Assembly: GCA_964630835.1 (NCBI GenBank)
Contig: CAZVZM010000023.1
Span: 1 to 28,406 of the forward strand
From: Halarsenatibacter sp964630835
Lineage (GTDB): Bacteria > Bacillota > Halanaerobiia > Halanaerobiales > Halarsenatibacteraceae
Length of the DNA stretch: 28,406 nucleotides
Reading direction: 5' to 3'
The notes under the pieces are model-generated. The model saw nothing but the letters and a program-made list of their open reading frames with translations, was not told the DNA's origin and did not search any database. The position numbers and the translations under genes were made by a program. Below, in pieces: positions 1-6,154 of the stretch (position 1 is its first letter; every line of letters begins with the position of its first letter).

Positions 1-54
1 AGCGCACGCCTGATAAGCGTGAGGTCAGTGGTTCAAATCCACTTAGGCCCACCA
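1..54 (+). tRNA. tRNA-Ile (GAT), 3' part, cut by the window edge
   Basis: The anticodon stem (5-9 with 17-21) encloses a 7-base loop with anticodon GAT at 12-14. A TTC-type T loop follows, and the acceptor strand ends in an encoded CCA (52-54). The 5' part lies outside the window. An Ile(GAT)-Ala(TGC) pair is typical of a 16S-23S spacer, so a 16S gene may lie just upstream; this is inferred. Confidence 0.93.
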
Positions 55-61
55 ATATTGT

Positions 62-137
62 GGGGGTATAGCTCAGCTGGGAGAGCGCCTGCCTTGCAAG
101 CAGGAGGTCAGCGGTTCGAATCCGCTTACCTCCACCA
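62..137 (+). tRNA. tRNA-Ala (TGC)
   Basis: Complete 76-base cloverleaf. The acceptor stem pairs 62-68 with 127-133 (one G-T pair). The anticodon stem 88-92/100-104 closes a 7-base loop with TGC at 95-97, and the CCA end is encoded at 135-137. It sits 7 bases after tRNA-Ile, as in an rRNA spacer, but the next gene is 5S rather than 23S. Confidence 0.96.
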
Positions 138-165
138 TTAATTCTGAAAATTACGTTGCTGTATC

Positions 166-194
166 TTTACAGGTAGCGTTTATTCTGTTATAAT
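166..194 (+). promoter_or_regulatory. Sigma-A-type promoter driving the 5S rRNA and tRNA-Asn
   Basis: A -35 box TTTACA (166-171) is separated by exactly 17 bases from a perfect -10 box TATAAT (189-194). Predicted initiation near 201 is about 10 bases before the mature 5S. It lies between tRNA-Ala and the 5S gene, so the 5S and tRNA-Asn can be transcribed apart from the upstream tRNAs. Confidence 0.72.
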
Positions 195-210
195 ATATTT
201 TGAAAAGATT

Positions 211-326
<116 letters not shown>

Positions 327-347
327 TTTATATAATATTTTGTTTGC

Positions 348-423
348 TCCCCGATAGCTCAGCTGGTAGAGCAAGTGGCTGTTAACCACTGAGTCGCAGG
401 TTCGAATCCTGCTCGGGGAGCCA
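348..423 (+). tRNA. tRNA-Asn (GTT)
   Basis: The acceptor stem pairs TCCCCGA (348-354) with TCGGGGA (413-419), with discriminator G420 and encoded CCA (421-423). The anticodon stem 374-378/386-390 encloses a loop with GTT at 381-383. It probably shares the transcript of the 5S gene. Confidence 0.96.
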
Positions 424-451
424 TATTTATTTTGACATATTTATTTTGAGT

Positions 452-472
452 GGATCTGGAGATTTCTTTTTT
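452..472 (+). terminator. Weak possible terminator after tRNA-Asn
   Basis: A short stem (452-456 with 461-465, two G-U pairs, 4-base loop) is followed by C and six T (467-472). The stem is weak, so this is only a candidate end for the 5S-tRNA-Asn transcript. Confidence 0.3.
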
Positions 473-571
473 GTATTTTTTTATGCAATTTGATACCATC
501 ATATTAGTGTGCTCAAAATTGCGAGTATATGTGAAATGAGGCAGTTTTTGCTGCAAGGAGGCTATATAACA

Positions 572-1435
572 ATGGGCAGCGAGGGAAACGGCAATTCCGT
601 TGAGGAATTTAATCGCTTTCGCGATAAAATGAATCAAAGAATTTTATCCGGTGGAAACCTGCAGATTAAGCGTTTTTTTAATCTGGATGATAGAGCTTAT
701 GAAGAGGGTCAACTTACACGTCGTGAAAAGGAAATGCTCGGTCTGGTTGCCTCTCTTGTTTTAAGGTGTGATGAATGTATAAAATATCATCTGCAGGAGC
801 TTAACAAAATAAATATGTCAGAAGGGGAACTATGGGAAATATTAAATGTCGGACTTATTGTGGGAGGGTCAATTGTTATCCCCCATCTCAGAGAAGCAGT
901 AAGCTTTTGGGACGACCTCCAGAAAGAGGAGAACAAAAATGAAAGCGAGGATTGTTGTGCTTCCTCTCCTGTAAAAATTTATACAGATGGGGCCTGTGCT
1001 GGCAATCCAGGACCTGGAGGTTATGCAGCTTTAATAATCTGCCAGGGAGATCTGAGAAAAAAAGTGAGTGGAGGAGAAAAAAGTACAACAAATAACCGAA
1101 TGGAAATGAAAGCAGTTATTGAAGCTCTTAAGCTTATTGAAGAGGGAAATGAGGTAATAATTTACTGTGATTCTCAATACGTGGTAAAGGGGATGAAAGA
1201 GTGGCTGTCCAGCTGGCGGGAAAATGGCTGGAAGACCGCTTCCGGAAATCCAATTAAAAACAGGAGTATGTGGAAAGAACTGGACAAATTGAAAGAAAGG
1301 TTTAATTTAGAAATTAAAAAGGTAGAAGCTCATTCAGATAACACATGGAATAACCGCGCAGATGAACTGGCTCGAAATTCAATTCCAGAACCCGGTAAAG
1401 TTGATAGCAAAAATAAAGACGACACAGAAAATTAG
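572..1435 (+). CDS. AhpD-like (carboxymuconolactone decarboxylase family) domain fused to RNase HI
   Basis: A 287-residue two-domain protein. Residues about 10-115 look like the AhpD/carboxymuconolactone decarboxylase fold. E54, C66-D-E-C69 and H73 have exactly the spacing of the AhpD active site (Glu, 12 residues, CxxC, then His four after the second Cys). Residues about 130-275 are a complete RNase HI, which cleaves RNA in RNA-DNA hybrids. They carry the TDGA motif and all catalytic positions (D139, E178, D200, H254, D264), plus the basic-protrusion-type region W-R-E-N-G-W-K. The start at 572 is chosen because AAGGAGG (555-561) stands 10 bases before it; an in-frame ATG at 509 has no such site. 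The gene is monocistronic between tRNA-Asn and a structured RNA. Each domain call is strong. What the thiol domain does for the nuclease (redox control, oligomerisation or a separate peroxidase-partner role) is unknown. Confidence 0.88.
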   Translation: MGSEGNGNSVEEFNRFRDKMNQRILSGGNLQIKRFFNLDDRAYEEGQLTRREKEMLGLVASLVLRCDECIKYHLQELNKINMSEGELWEILNVGLIVGGSIVIPHLREAVSFWDDLQKEENKNESEDCCASSPVKIYTDGACAGNPGPGGYAALIICQGDLRKKVSGGEKSTTNNRMEMKAVIEALKLIEEGNEVIIYCDSQYVVKGMKEWLSSWRENGWKTASGNPIKNRSMWKELDKLKERFNLEIKKVEAHSDNTWNNRADELARNSIPEPGKVDSKNKDDTEN

Positions 1436-1590
1436 TTTTTTGTTATCAATTTTGAACTTTATTTATGCTCACTTTCTTAAATGCCCGTGTCTAAAAGATA
1501 TGAATTTGATGATATATTCAATTTTTTGGATCTTCTCCATAACCGCTGGTGAAATTTACGACATATTCCTTTAAAGCGATAGCTGCTCAC

Positions 1591-1768
1591 CTTTTATTAT
1601 AGGAAACTATGAAGCGAAGTGATACTGGAAATTTTTCGAAGCCTGAGTCAGGTCCATGGCCGAAAACTAAACCCGAGCAGAAGAAAAATTTTATAGGAAA
1701 GAAGCCTCATAGCTTCCATTGAAGAGAGTTGAACAGCTGCTGCTTTCCTATTTATAAAGCATTTTTTT
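1591..1768 (+). ncRNA. Candidate structured RNA: leader of the nucleoside phosphorylase gene or free small RNA
   Basis: The 393 bases between the RNase HI fusion and the next gene contain no credible ORF; I see nothing clear in 1436-1590. From 1591 a nested set of compatible helices can form. P1 is 1599-1606/1744-1751 (8 bp), extendable to 1591-1594/1756-1759. P2 is 1607-1615/1704-1712 (8 of 9 pairs). P3 is the hairpin 1713-1716/1721-1724. P4 is 1629-1637/1683-1691 (9 bp perfect). A small apical hairpin is 1642-1645/1649-1652. A 10-base direct repeat TTATAGGAAA (1597-1606 and 1691-1700) gives two arms able to pair with the same CTTTCCTAT (1743-1751), which also overlaps a terminator stem. That is the logic of a switch. 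I could not match it to a riboswitch, T-box, SRP, RNase P or tmRNA consensus; a 6S-like rod remains possible. Confidence 0.55.
1741..1768 (+). terminator. Intrinsic terminator upstream of the nucleoside phosphorylase
   Basis: TGCTTT (1741-1746) pairs with AAAGCA (1756-1761) across a 9-base loop, followed by seven T (1762-1768). The 5' arm overlaps the strand CTTTCCTAT that two upstream segments can sequester. It could therefore be a regulated attenuator or the 3' end of a small RNA. Confidence 0.62.
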
Positions 1769-1828
1769 GCAACAGGGGATTTTGGGTTTTTGAGAGAGTC
1801 AAAAAGATTAATGGGAGGAAATAATCTT

Positions 1829-2653
1829 ATGAAGGAGATGAGTCAGTTTAAGAAAGCGGCTGCAGATGATATTAAGGAAAGAACCGATTTATCTCCGCGA
1901 GTGGGATTAATTCTTGGTTCCGGTCTTGGGGAACTCAGTCAGGAGATCTCTTCTGCAGATATCATTCCTTATGAAGAAATCAGCAATTTTCCCACCTCTT
2001 CAGTTGAAGGACATGCCGGAGAACTGGTTTTAGGAGAACTATGCCAGAAAAAAGTGATTGCAATGAATGGCAGAGTGCATCTTTATGAGGGATATTCTAT
2101 GCAGGAAGTAGCCTTTCCGGTTTGGGTAATGGCTGAACTCGGAGTAGAATATTTATTGATTACAAATGCTGCGGGAGGTTTAAATTATTCTTTCAAACCG
2201 GGCGACCTAATGATCGTCACTGACCATTTGAACTTTATGGGGGGCAATCCTCTAATAGGAGATAATGATGAAGAACTCGGACCTCGCTTTCCAGCCATGA
2301 CTGAGGCGCATCCACAGGAGATGATTGAGCTTGCCCAAGAAGCAGCAGAAGATATGGACCTGCGCATTATGGAGGGAGTATATGTCGGTATTACCGGACC
2401 AGTTTATGAGACCACAGCCATGAGCAAATTTCAAAGGCAAATTGGAGCTGACGCAGTAGGGATGTCAACTGTGCCAGAGCTTATAGCAGGAACTCATGCC
2501 GGAATGAAAAATCTCGCTATTTCGTGCATAACCGATAAAGTCAGAGATAATCCTGAGGATGCGCTAACACATGAAGAGGTTGTTGAAGTAGCCCGTCAGG
2601 TTCGACCAACTTTTAAAGAACTCATGAAAAACATTGTGGATAACCTTTTTTAA
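1829..2653 (+). CDS. Purine nucleoside phosphorylase, trimeric (PNP/MTAP) family, with an atypical base-pocket Asp
   Basis: 274 residues, the normal length for the low-molecular-mass PNP family, which cleaves purine nucleosides with phosphate to free base and (deoxy)ribose-1-phosphate in the cytosol. Visible motifs are the phosphate loop GSGLGE near residue 25, GRVHLYEG, TNAAGGL, the GPVYET segment with the base-binding Glu, and GADAVGMSTVPE. At the position of human PNP Asn243 (motif SLITN-K) this protein has Asp236 (SCIT-D-K). The alignment between the VPE and ITN/D motifs is gap-free. Asp here is found in methylthioadenosine phosphorylases and favours 6-aminopurines, so adenosine or MTA use is possible. 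The ATG at 1829 is preferred because GGAGG (1814-1818) is 10 bases upstream; ATG 1811 and TTG 1790 lack a site. The gene follows the structured leader and converges with perR, overlapping it by 4 bases. Confidence 0.9.
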   Translation: MKEMSQFKKAAADDIKERTDLSPRVGLILGSGLGELSQEISSADIIPYEEISNFPTSSVEGHAGELVLGELCQKKVIAMNGRVHLYEGYSMQEVAFPVWVMAELGVEYLLITNAAGGLNYSFKPGDLMIVTDHLNFMGGNPLIGDNDEELGPRFPAMTEAHPQEMIELAQEAAEDMDLRIMEGVYVGITGPVYETTAMSKFQRQIGADAVGMSTVPELIAGTHAGMKNLAISCITDKVRDNPEDALTHEEVVEVARQVRPTFKELMKNIVDNLF

Positions 2654-3036
2654 TCCTGACAATCAGGGCAGAGGCCGTAAAATTCCAGGCGATGTGCTTC
2701 GACGGAAAAAGGAAAACTTTCTTCAACATTTCTTTCAAGATTATCCAGGATCTCCATATCAAGATCAAATACATTTTCGCATTCTTTACATTTAAAGTGA
2801 TAATGATTGTCTGCGCATCCGTCGAACCTGCTGTAGGTGCTGCCGTAGTCGAGAACCATAATCTCATCCATCTCTTCAAGAACATTTAAATTGCGATAAA
2901 TGGTGCCAAGACTTATATTAGGAATTTTCTTTTTTACCTCTTCATATATTTCATCGGCAGTGGGATGAGAGTTTGTGTTCTTAAGGACTTCCAGGATTGC
3001 TTTTCTTTGTTTGGTCATTCTGGTATTTTTACTCAT
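2650..3036 (-). CDS. perR: PerR-type peroxide-sensing Fur-family repressor
   Basis: 128 residues with an N-terminal winged helix and a C-terminal dimerisation domain. Relative to Bacillus subtilis PerR, every metal ligand is present at a constant offset of 13. The regulatory Fe/Mn site is H24, D72, H78, H80 and D91 (PerR H37, D85, H91, H93, D104), and the structural zinc site is C83/C86 and C123/C126. D91 (rather than Glu) is the residue that marks PerR over Fur. It should be a cytosolic repressor that senses hydrogen peroxide by metal-catalysed histidine oxidation. The start has a good GAGGAGG site 5 bases upstream. The gene is divergent from trpS and converges with the phosphorylase gene with no terminator between. 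A palindrome over its promoter suggests autoregulation. The nearby AhpD-domain fusion may be functionally related, but that is only suggestive. Confidence 0.9.
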   Translation of the reverse strand: MSKNTRMTKQRKAILEVLKNTNSHPTADEIYEEVKKKIPNISLGTIYRNLNVLEEMDEIMVLDYGSTYSRFDGCADNHYHFKCKECENVFDLDMEILDNLERNVEESFPFSVEAHRLEFYGLCPDCQD

Positions 3037-3061
3037 GATGTCCTCCTCACAGGATGATTTT

Positions 3062-3090
3062 TTATTATTTGATATCGTTACTGTTGTTAA
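3062..3090 (-). promoter_or_regulatory. Candidate perR promoter
   Basis: On the minus strand TTAACA (3090-3085) is 17 bases from TAATAA (3067-3062), with predicted initiation about 15-20 bases before the perR ATG. The boxes are reasonable but not perfect. Confidence 0.4.
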
Positions 3091-3102
3091 TTATTGTAAC
3101 AA
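3084..3102. promoter_or_regulatory. Candidate PerR/Fur operator in the perR-trpS divergent region
   Basis: An inverted repeat TTGTTA (3084-3089) and TAACAA (3097-3102) with a 7-base centre gives a 19-base AT-rich palindrome resembling Fur-family boxes. The inner 15 bases match a 7-1-7 box only partly. It overlaps the -35 of the perR promoter and the -10 of a weak plus-strand promoter (TTGATA 3069-3074, 17 bases, TATTGT 3092-3097) that may serve trpS. The sites are compatible with autorepression. Confidence 0.42.
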
Positions 3103-3164
3103 AATCATATTCGGTCTGCAAGATTAGGCGAACAACCTGAAATAATGGAAGGAGGAAAGATCTT

Positions 3165-4172
3165 ATGTCCAACGAGGATAATGAAAGTAAAAGGATATTA
3201 ACAGGAGACCGCCCCACCGGGAAACTACACCTGGGGCATTATGTAGGCAGTCTGGAAAATAGAATTAACCTGTCGGAAAAATATGACACTTTTATAATCA
3301 TTGCTGATATTCAGGCTTTAACCACCAATTTTGACCGTCCGGAAAAGCTGGAAAATGATGTGTTGCAGGCAGCTGAGGATTATCTGGCTGCCGGAATAGA
3401 TCCGGAGCAGGTTACAATTTGTGTGCAGTCGATGATACCCGAGATTGCTGAGTTAACTGTGATTTATTCCATGCTGGTGACAGTTAATCAGCTGGAGAAA
3501 AATCCTACTGTTAAAGCCGAAGCCGAACAGCATAATTATGAAGAACTCACATATGGATTTTTGGGTTATCCGGTTAGTCAGGCCGCAGACATTACCTTCT
3601 GTCGTGCTAATCTGGTTCCGGTCGGCGATGACCAGCTTCCTCATCTGGAGCAAACCCGCCGCATTGTGAGGAAATTTAACAATTTGTACGGGGAAGTTTT
3701 TCCCGTTCCAGAGCCCAGGATAAGCGATTTTTCACGCCTGGTCGGTTTGGATGGAAAAGCAAAGATGAGTAAAAGCTTGAATAATGCAATTTTTCTTTCC
3801 GATTCTGAAGATGAGGTGCGGGAAAAAGTCAATCAGGCGGTAACTGATCCAGATCGTATAAGAATTGATGATCCCGGAGACCCCGAGAAATGTACGGTTT
3901 ATGAGTATCATCAGGCTTTTGATACTGAAAATATTGAAGACATCGCCAGACGCTGCAGACAAGCCCGAATTGGTTGTGTTGCCTGTAAAGAGAAGCTTGC
4001 CGAAAATCTAAACAGCTTTCTTGCCCCAGTGCGGGAAAGACGGCGAAAATACAAAAATAATCCCGAATTAATTGAGGAAATTCTTTATTCTGGCACAAAT
4101 AAAGCTCGAAAAGAAGCTCAGGAAACAATGAAAAGGGTGAAAGAAGTTATGAAAATAGATTACTTTCAGTGA
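3165..4172 (+). CDS. trpS: Tryptophanyl-tRNA synthetase
   Basis: 335 residues, the usual length for a bacterial TrpRS, a class I aminoacyl-tRNA synthetase that charges tRNA-Trp with tryptophan using ATP. The signature HIGH-type motif is H22-L-G-H25 and the KMSKS loop is K200-M-S-K-S204. The start GDRPTGKLHLGHYVGS is characteristic of the family. GGAGG lies 8 bases before the ATG. No T-box or trp leader is apparent in the roughly 130-base divergent region, so control by uncharged tRNA is not indicated here. ddl follows 91 bases later on the same strand without an obvious terminator, so the two may be cotranscribed. Confidence 0.97.
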   Translation: MSNEDNESKRILTGDRPTGKLHLGHYVGSLENRINLSEKYDTFIIIADIQALTTNFDRPEKLENDVLQAAEDYLAAGIDPEQVTICVQSMIPEIAELTVIYSMLVTVNQLEKNPTVKAEAEQHNYEELTYGFLGYPVSQAADITFCRANLVPVGDDQLPHLEQTRRIVRKFNNLYGEVFPVPEPRISDFSRLVGLDGKAKMSKSLNNAIFLSDSEDEVREKVNQAVTDPDRIRIDDPGDPEKCTVYEYHQAFDTENIEDIARRCRQARIGCVACKEKLAENLNSFLAPVRERRRKYKNNPELIEEILYSGTNKARKEAQETMKRVKEVMKIDYFQ

Positions 4173-4263
4173 TCATTTGGATTTCTGCGACTGATATAGG
4201 AGAGGGAGAAAAACCTATTTATCTTGCTGGACGCCTGATGGCTGAACATGAGGAGTGTTTATA

Positions 4264-5334
4264 TTGAAGGAATACAGAGTAGGGCTGATGTTTGGGGGAC
4301 CTTCTGCCGAACACGGGATTTCTCTGATGTCAGCCCGATCAGTTTACTCAAATGTTGATATTGATGAGATTGAATGGCTGCCGCTTGCTATAACCAGGGA
4401 GGGCTTCTGGCTGGATGTTTCCACTTCATCGACTCTGCTTAATGGAGATGAGGAGGTTATTCCCGACTGCAACCAGAAAGGGTACACCAGCCGCTGGGAT
4501 AGCATACGCAGCAATTTTCCTGAGAATATTGACCTTGTTTTTCCTCTTCTTCACGGTCCATTTGGTGAGGATGGAACCATTCAGGGATTTCTTCAGACTG
4601 CAGGAATACCTTACATAGGTTCTGGAATTGCTGCCTCGGCAGCAGGTATGGACAAGGTATTTATTAAGGATATTTTGGAAGCTCATGGCTTGCCTCAAGC
4701 CTCTTATATCACTTTATCCCGGGGGAAATTTCAGAAGTATAATGACGGAGATAAGGATGAACTGGAAAACAGGGTGAAAGAAAAATTTGGTTATCCCTGT
4801 TTTGTAAAGCCTTCCAGACTGGGTTCCAGTCTGGGAATCAGCAGGATTGAAAAGAGAAATGAGCTGGTTTCAGCGATTGAACTGGCTATAGAGTATGACA
4901 GCAGAATTATTATAGAAGAAGAAATTTGCGGTCGTGAAATTGAATGCGCTGTTCTGGGCAGCTGGCACGACTGCAGGGTATCCCTGCCTGGAGAAATAAT
5001 TCCCGGCGGCGAATTTTACGATTATGAAGCAAAGTATTTTTCCGATGAAACAGTCCTGTTGGCTCCGGCCGATTTGGATGAGGATAAATCCAGACGCATA
5101 AAAGAACTTGCCCGCCAGGTTTTCTTTTTAATAAGAGGGAAAGGGCTGGCGCGGGTGGATTTTTTCCTTAATGAGAATAATAAAGTATTCATAAATGAGA
5201 TCAATACAATGCCGGGTTTTACAGAAAAAAGCATGTATCCCCGTATGTGGAAAGCAAGTGGAATGTCCTATTCTCAGCTGGTCAAAAATTTGGTGCTACA
5301 GACTTTAAAAGATAGAGAAAAGGACAGAAAATAA
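4264..5334 (+). CDS. ddl: D-alanine-D-alanine ligase
   Basis: 356 residues with an ATP-grasp fold, producing the D-Ala-D-Ala dipeptide that MurF adds to UDP-MurNAc-tripeptide. Visible motifs are the N-terminal GGPSAEH-S (catalytic Glu 16), HGPFGEDGTIQG, RLGSSLGIS with the active-site Ser, FYDYEAKY with the Tyr expected of a D-Ala (not D-lactate) ligase, and NEINTMPGFTEKSMYPRM at the metal site. I choose TTG at 4264 because AGGAG (4251-4255) stands 8 bases upstream; the in-frame GTG at 4255 overlaps that site. The gene sits just ahead of the dcw cluster but is separated from it by a strong terminator, so it is a distinct transcription unit. Confidence 0.95.
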   Translation: MKEYRVGLMFGGPSAEHGISLMSARSVYSNVDIDEIEWLPLAITREGFWLDVSTSSTLLNGDEEVIPDCNQKGYTSRWDSIRSNFPENIDLVFPLLHGPFGEDGTIQGFLQTAGIPYIGSGIAASAAGMDKVFIKDILEAHGLPQASYITLSRGKFQKYNDGDKDELENRVKEKFGYPCFVKPSRLGSSLGISRIEKRNELVSAIELAIEYDSRIIIEEEICGREIECAVLGSWHDCRVSLPGEIIPGGEFYDYEAKYFSDETVLLAPADLDEDKSRRIKELARQVFFLIRGKGLARVDFFLNENNKVFINEINTMPGFTEKSMYPRMWKASGMSYSQLVKNLVLQTLKDREKDRK

Positions 5335-5477
5335 TTTGAGGTTTTTTCATTATTCAAACTAAAATAAGGCTTAACAATTGATGTGGAGAAGAACCACGAT
5401 TATCTTTAATTGGGACTTTAGTAGTAATATTTTTGTAAACTGTAAAAGCAGAAAAATCTTTTATATTCTCCTGAATT

Positions 5478-5503
5478 CCCTGCTTTAAAGGCAGGGTTTT
5501 TTT
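5478..5503 (+). terminator. Intrinsic terminator after ddl
   Basis: A GC-rich stem CCCTGC (5478-5483)/GCAGGG (5491-5496) with a 7-base loop is followed by seven T (5497-5503). It separates the trpS-ddl unit from the mraZ-led operon. Confidence 0.85.
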
Positions 5504-5566
5504 ATTAGAAAAATTTCCCTCAGAAAAAGGAATTTTGTCTCCTGTGCAGAATAAAGATAGTAGGAC

Positions 5567-5603
5567 GTGGTGAAAAGTGGTGTTTAGTGGTGTACAGGGG
5601 GTG
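5567..5603 (+). promoter_or_regulatory. MraZ box: 10-bp-spaced direct repeats before mraZ
   Basis: GTGGTG occurs at 5567, 5577 and 5587, exactly one helical turn apart, with a degenerate fourth copy (GGGGTG) near 5598 that merges with the ribosome-binding region. Arrays of GTGG-type direct repeats ahead of mraZ are the known binding site of MraZ, so autorepression of the dcw operon is expected. I see no convincing -35/-10 pair immediately upstream; TTGTCT (5535-5540) with TAGTAG (5558-5563) is weak. Confidence 0.72.
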
Positions 5604-5611
5604 CAGGTAAC

Positions 5612-6043
5612 ATGTTTATGGGAGAATATCTACATAATATGGACAAAAAAGGCAGGGTGATTATGCCGGCCAGTTTTCGGGAAAAGCTGGATGACAGCTT
5701 TGTTGTGACCCGTGGGCTGGATAACTGCCTGTTTTTATATCCTCATACTGAATGGGAGAAACTTGAGAATAAATTAAATTCTCTACCCATGACAGATAAA
5801 GATGCCCGGACTTTTGTGAGATTTTTTCTATCGGGAGCCACAGAGTGCAGCTTTGACAGTCAGGGCCGAATTAACCTGCCCCGAAATCTGAGGGAATATG
5901 CAGAATTTGACAGAGAAATTGTAATTGCCGGTGTTGGAAGCAGACTAGAATTATGGTCTAGAGAGAAATGGGACGAATTTTTATCAGAAGCCGAAGAATC
6001 TCACGAGGAGATTGCTTCTACTCTGGAGGACGTCGATATTTAA
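5612..6043 (+). CDS. mraZ: MraZ, transcriptional regulator of the dcw cluster
   Basis: 143 residues, the standard MraZ length. It has two SpoVT/AbrB-like half domains, each with the signature D-x-x-G-R: one near residues 9-16 (MDKKGRV) and one near 83-90 (DSQGRIN). MraZ forms ring-shaped oligomers that bind repeats upstream of its own gene. Such repeats lie 20-45 bases upstream here, which supports autoregulation. The ATG at 5612 gives the canonical MFMGEY start. It is the first gene of the division operon. About 100 bases follow before rsmH, containing a candidate small ORF. Confidence 0.95.
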   Translation: MFMGEYLHNMDKKGRVIMPASFREKLDDSFVVTRGLDNCLFLYPHTEWEKLENKLNSLPMTDKDARTFVRFFLSGATECSFDSQGRINLPRNLREYAEFDREIVIAGVGSRLELWSREKWDEFLSEAEESHEEIASTLEDVDI

Positions 6044-6091
6044 CAGTATTTTTAGTTGATTTCGTTAATTTTAAAGGTGGGAATCGGAGTG

Positions 6092-6154
6092 ATGCATCAT
6101 ATTATAACTTTCGCAAACAAATCGGTTAAAAATCTGCAGCACTGGAATGATTGA
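6092..6154 (+). CDS. Candidate 20-codon ORF overlapping the start of rsmH
   Basis: ATG at 6092 opens a 20-codon frame ending in TGA at 6152-6154. It has plausible ribosome-binding sequence upstream (AAAGGTGG at 6073-6080 and GGAG at 6086-6089). Its stop codon overlaps the beginning of rsmH (ATG 6147, or ATG 6156 two bases after the stop). rsmH itself has no visible Shine-Dalgarno site, so translation of this frame could deliver ribosomes to rsmH by coupling. The peptide has no recognisable family. It could be a chance frame. Confidence 0.4.
   Translation: MHHIITFANKSVKNLQHWND

Noticed and set aside
432..437. Perfect TTGACA after tRNA-Asn as a promoter for the RNase HI fusion
   Set aside because: No -10-like hexamer lies 16-18 bases downstream.
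509..571. Upstream in-frame ATG extending the RNase HI fusion by 21 residues
   Set aside because: No ribosome site precedes it, while AAGGAGG is ideally placed for the ATG at 572.
1362..1574. 70-codon plus-strand frame after the RNase HI fusion
   Set aside because: It begins inside the RNase HI gene in another frame, has no ribosome site and no recognisable protein features.
1591..1768. Assignment of the structured RNA to SRP RNA, RNase P RNA, tmRNA, T-box or a purine riboswitch
   Set aside because: A GTCAGG and an AGCAG occur but do not form the SRP domain IV loop, and none of the other families' conserved cores is visible.
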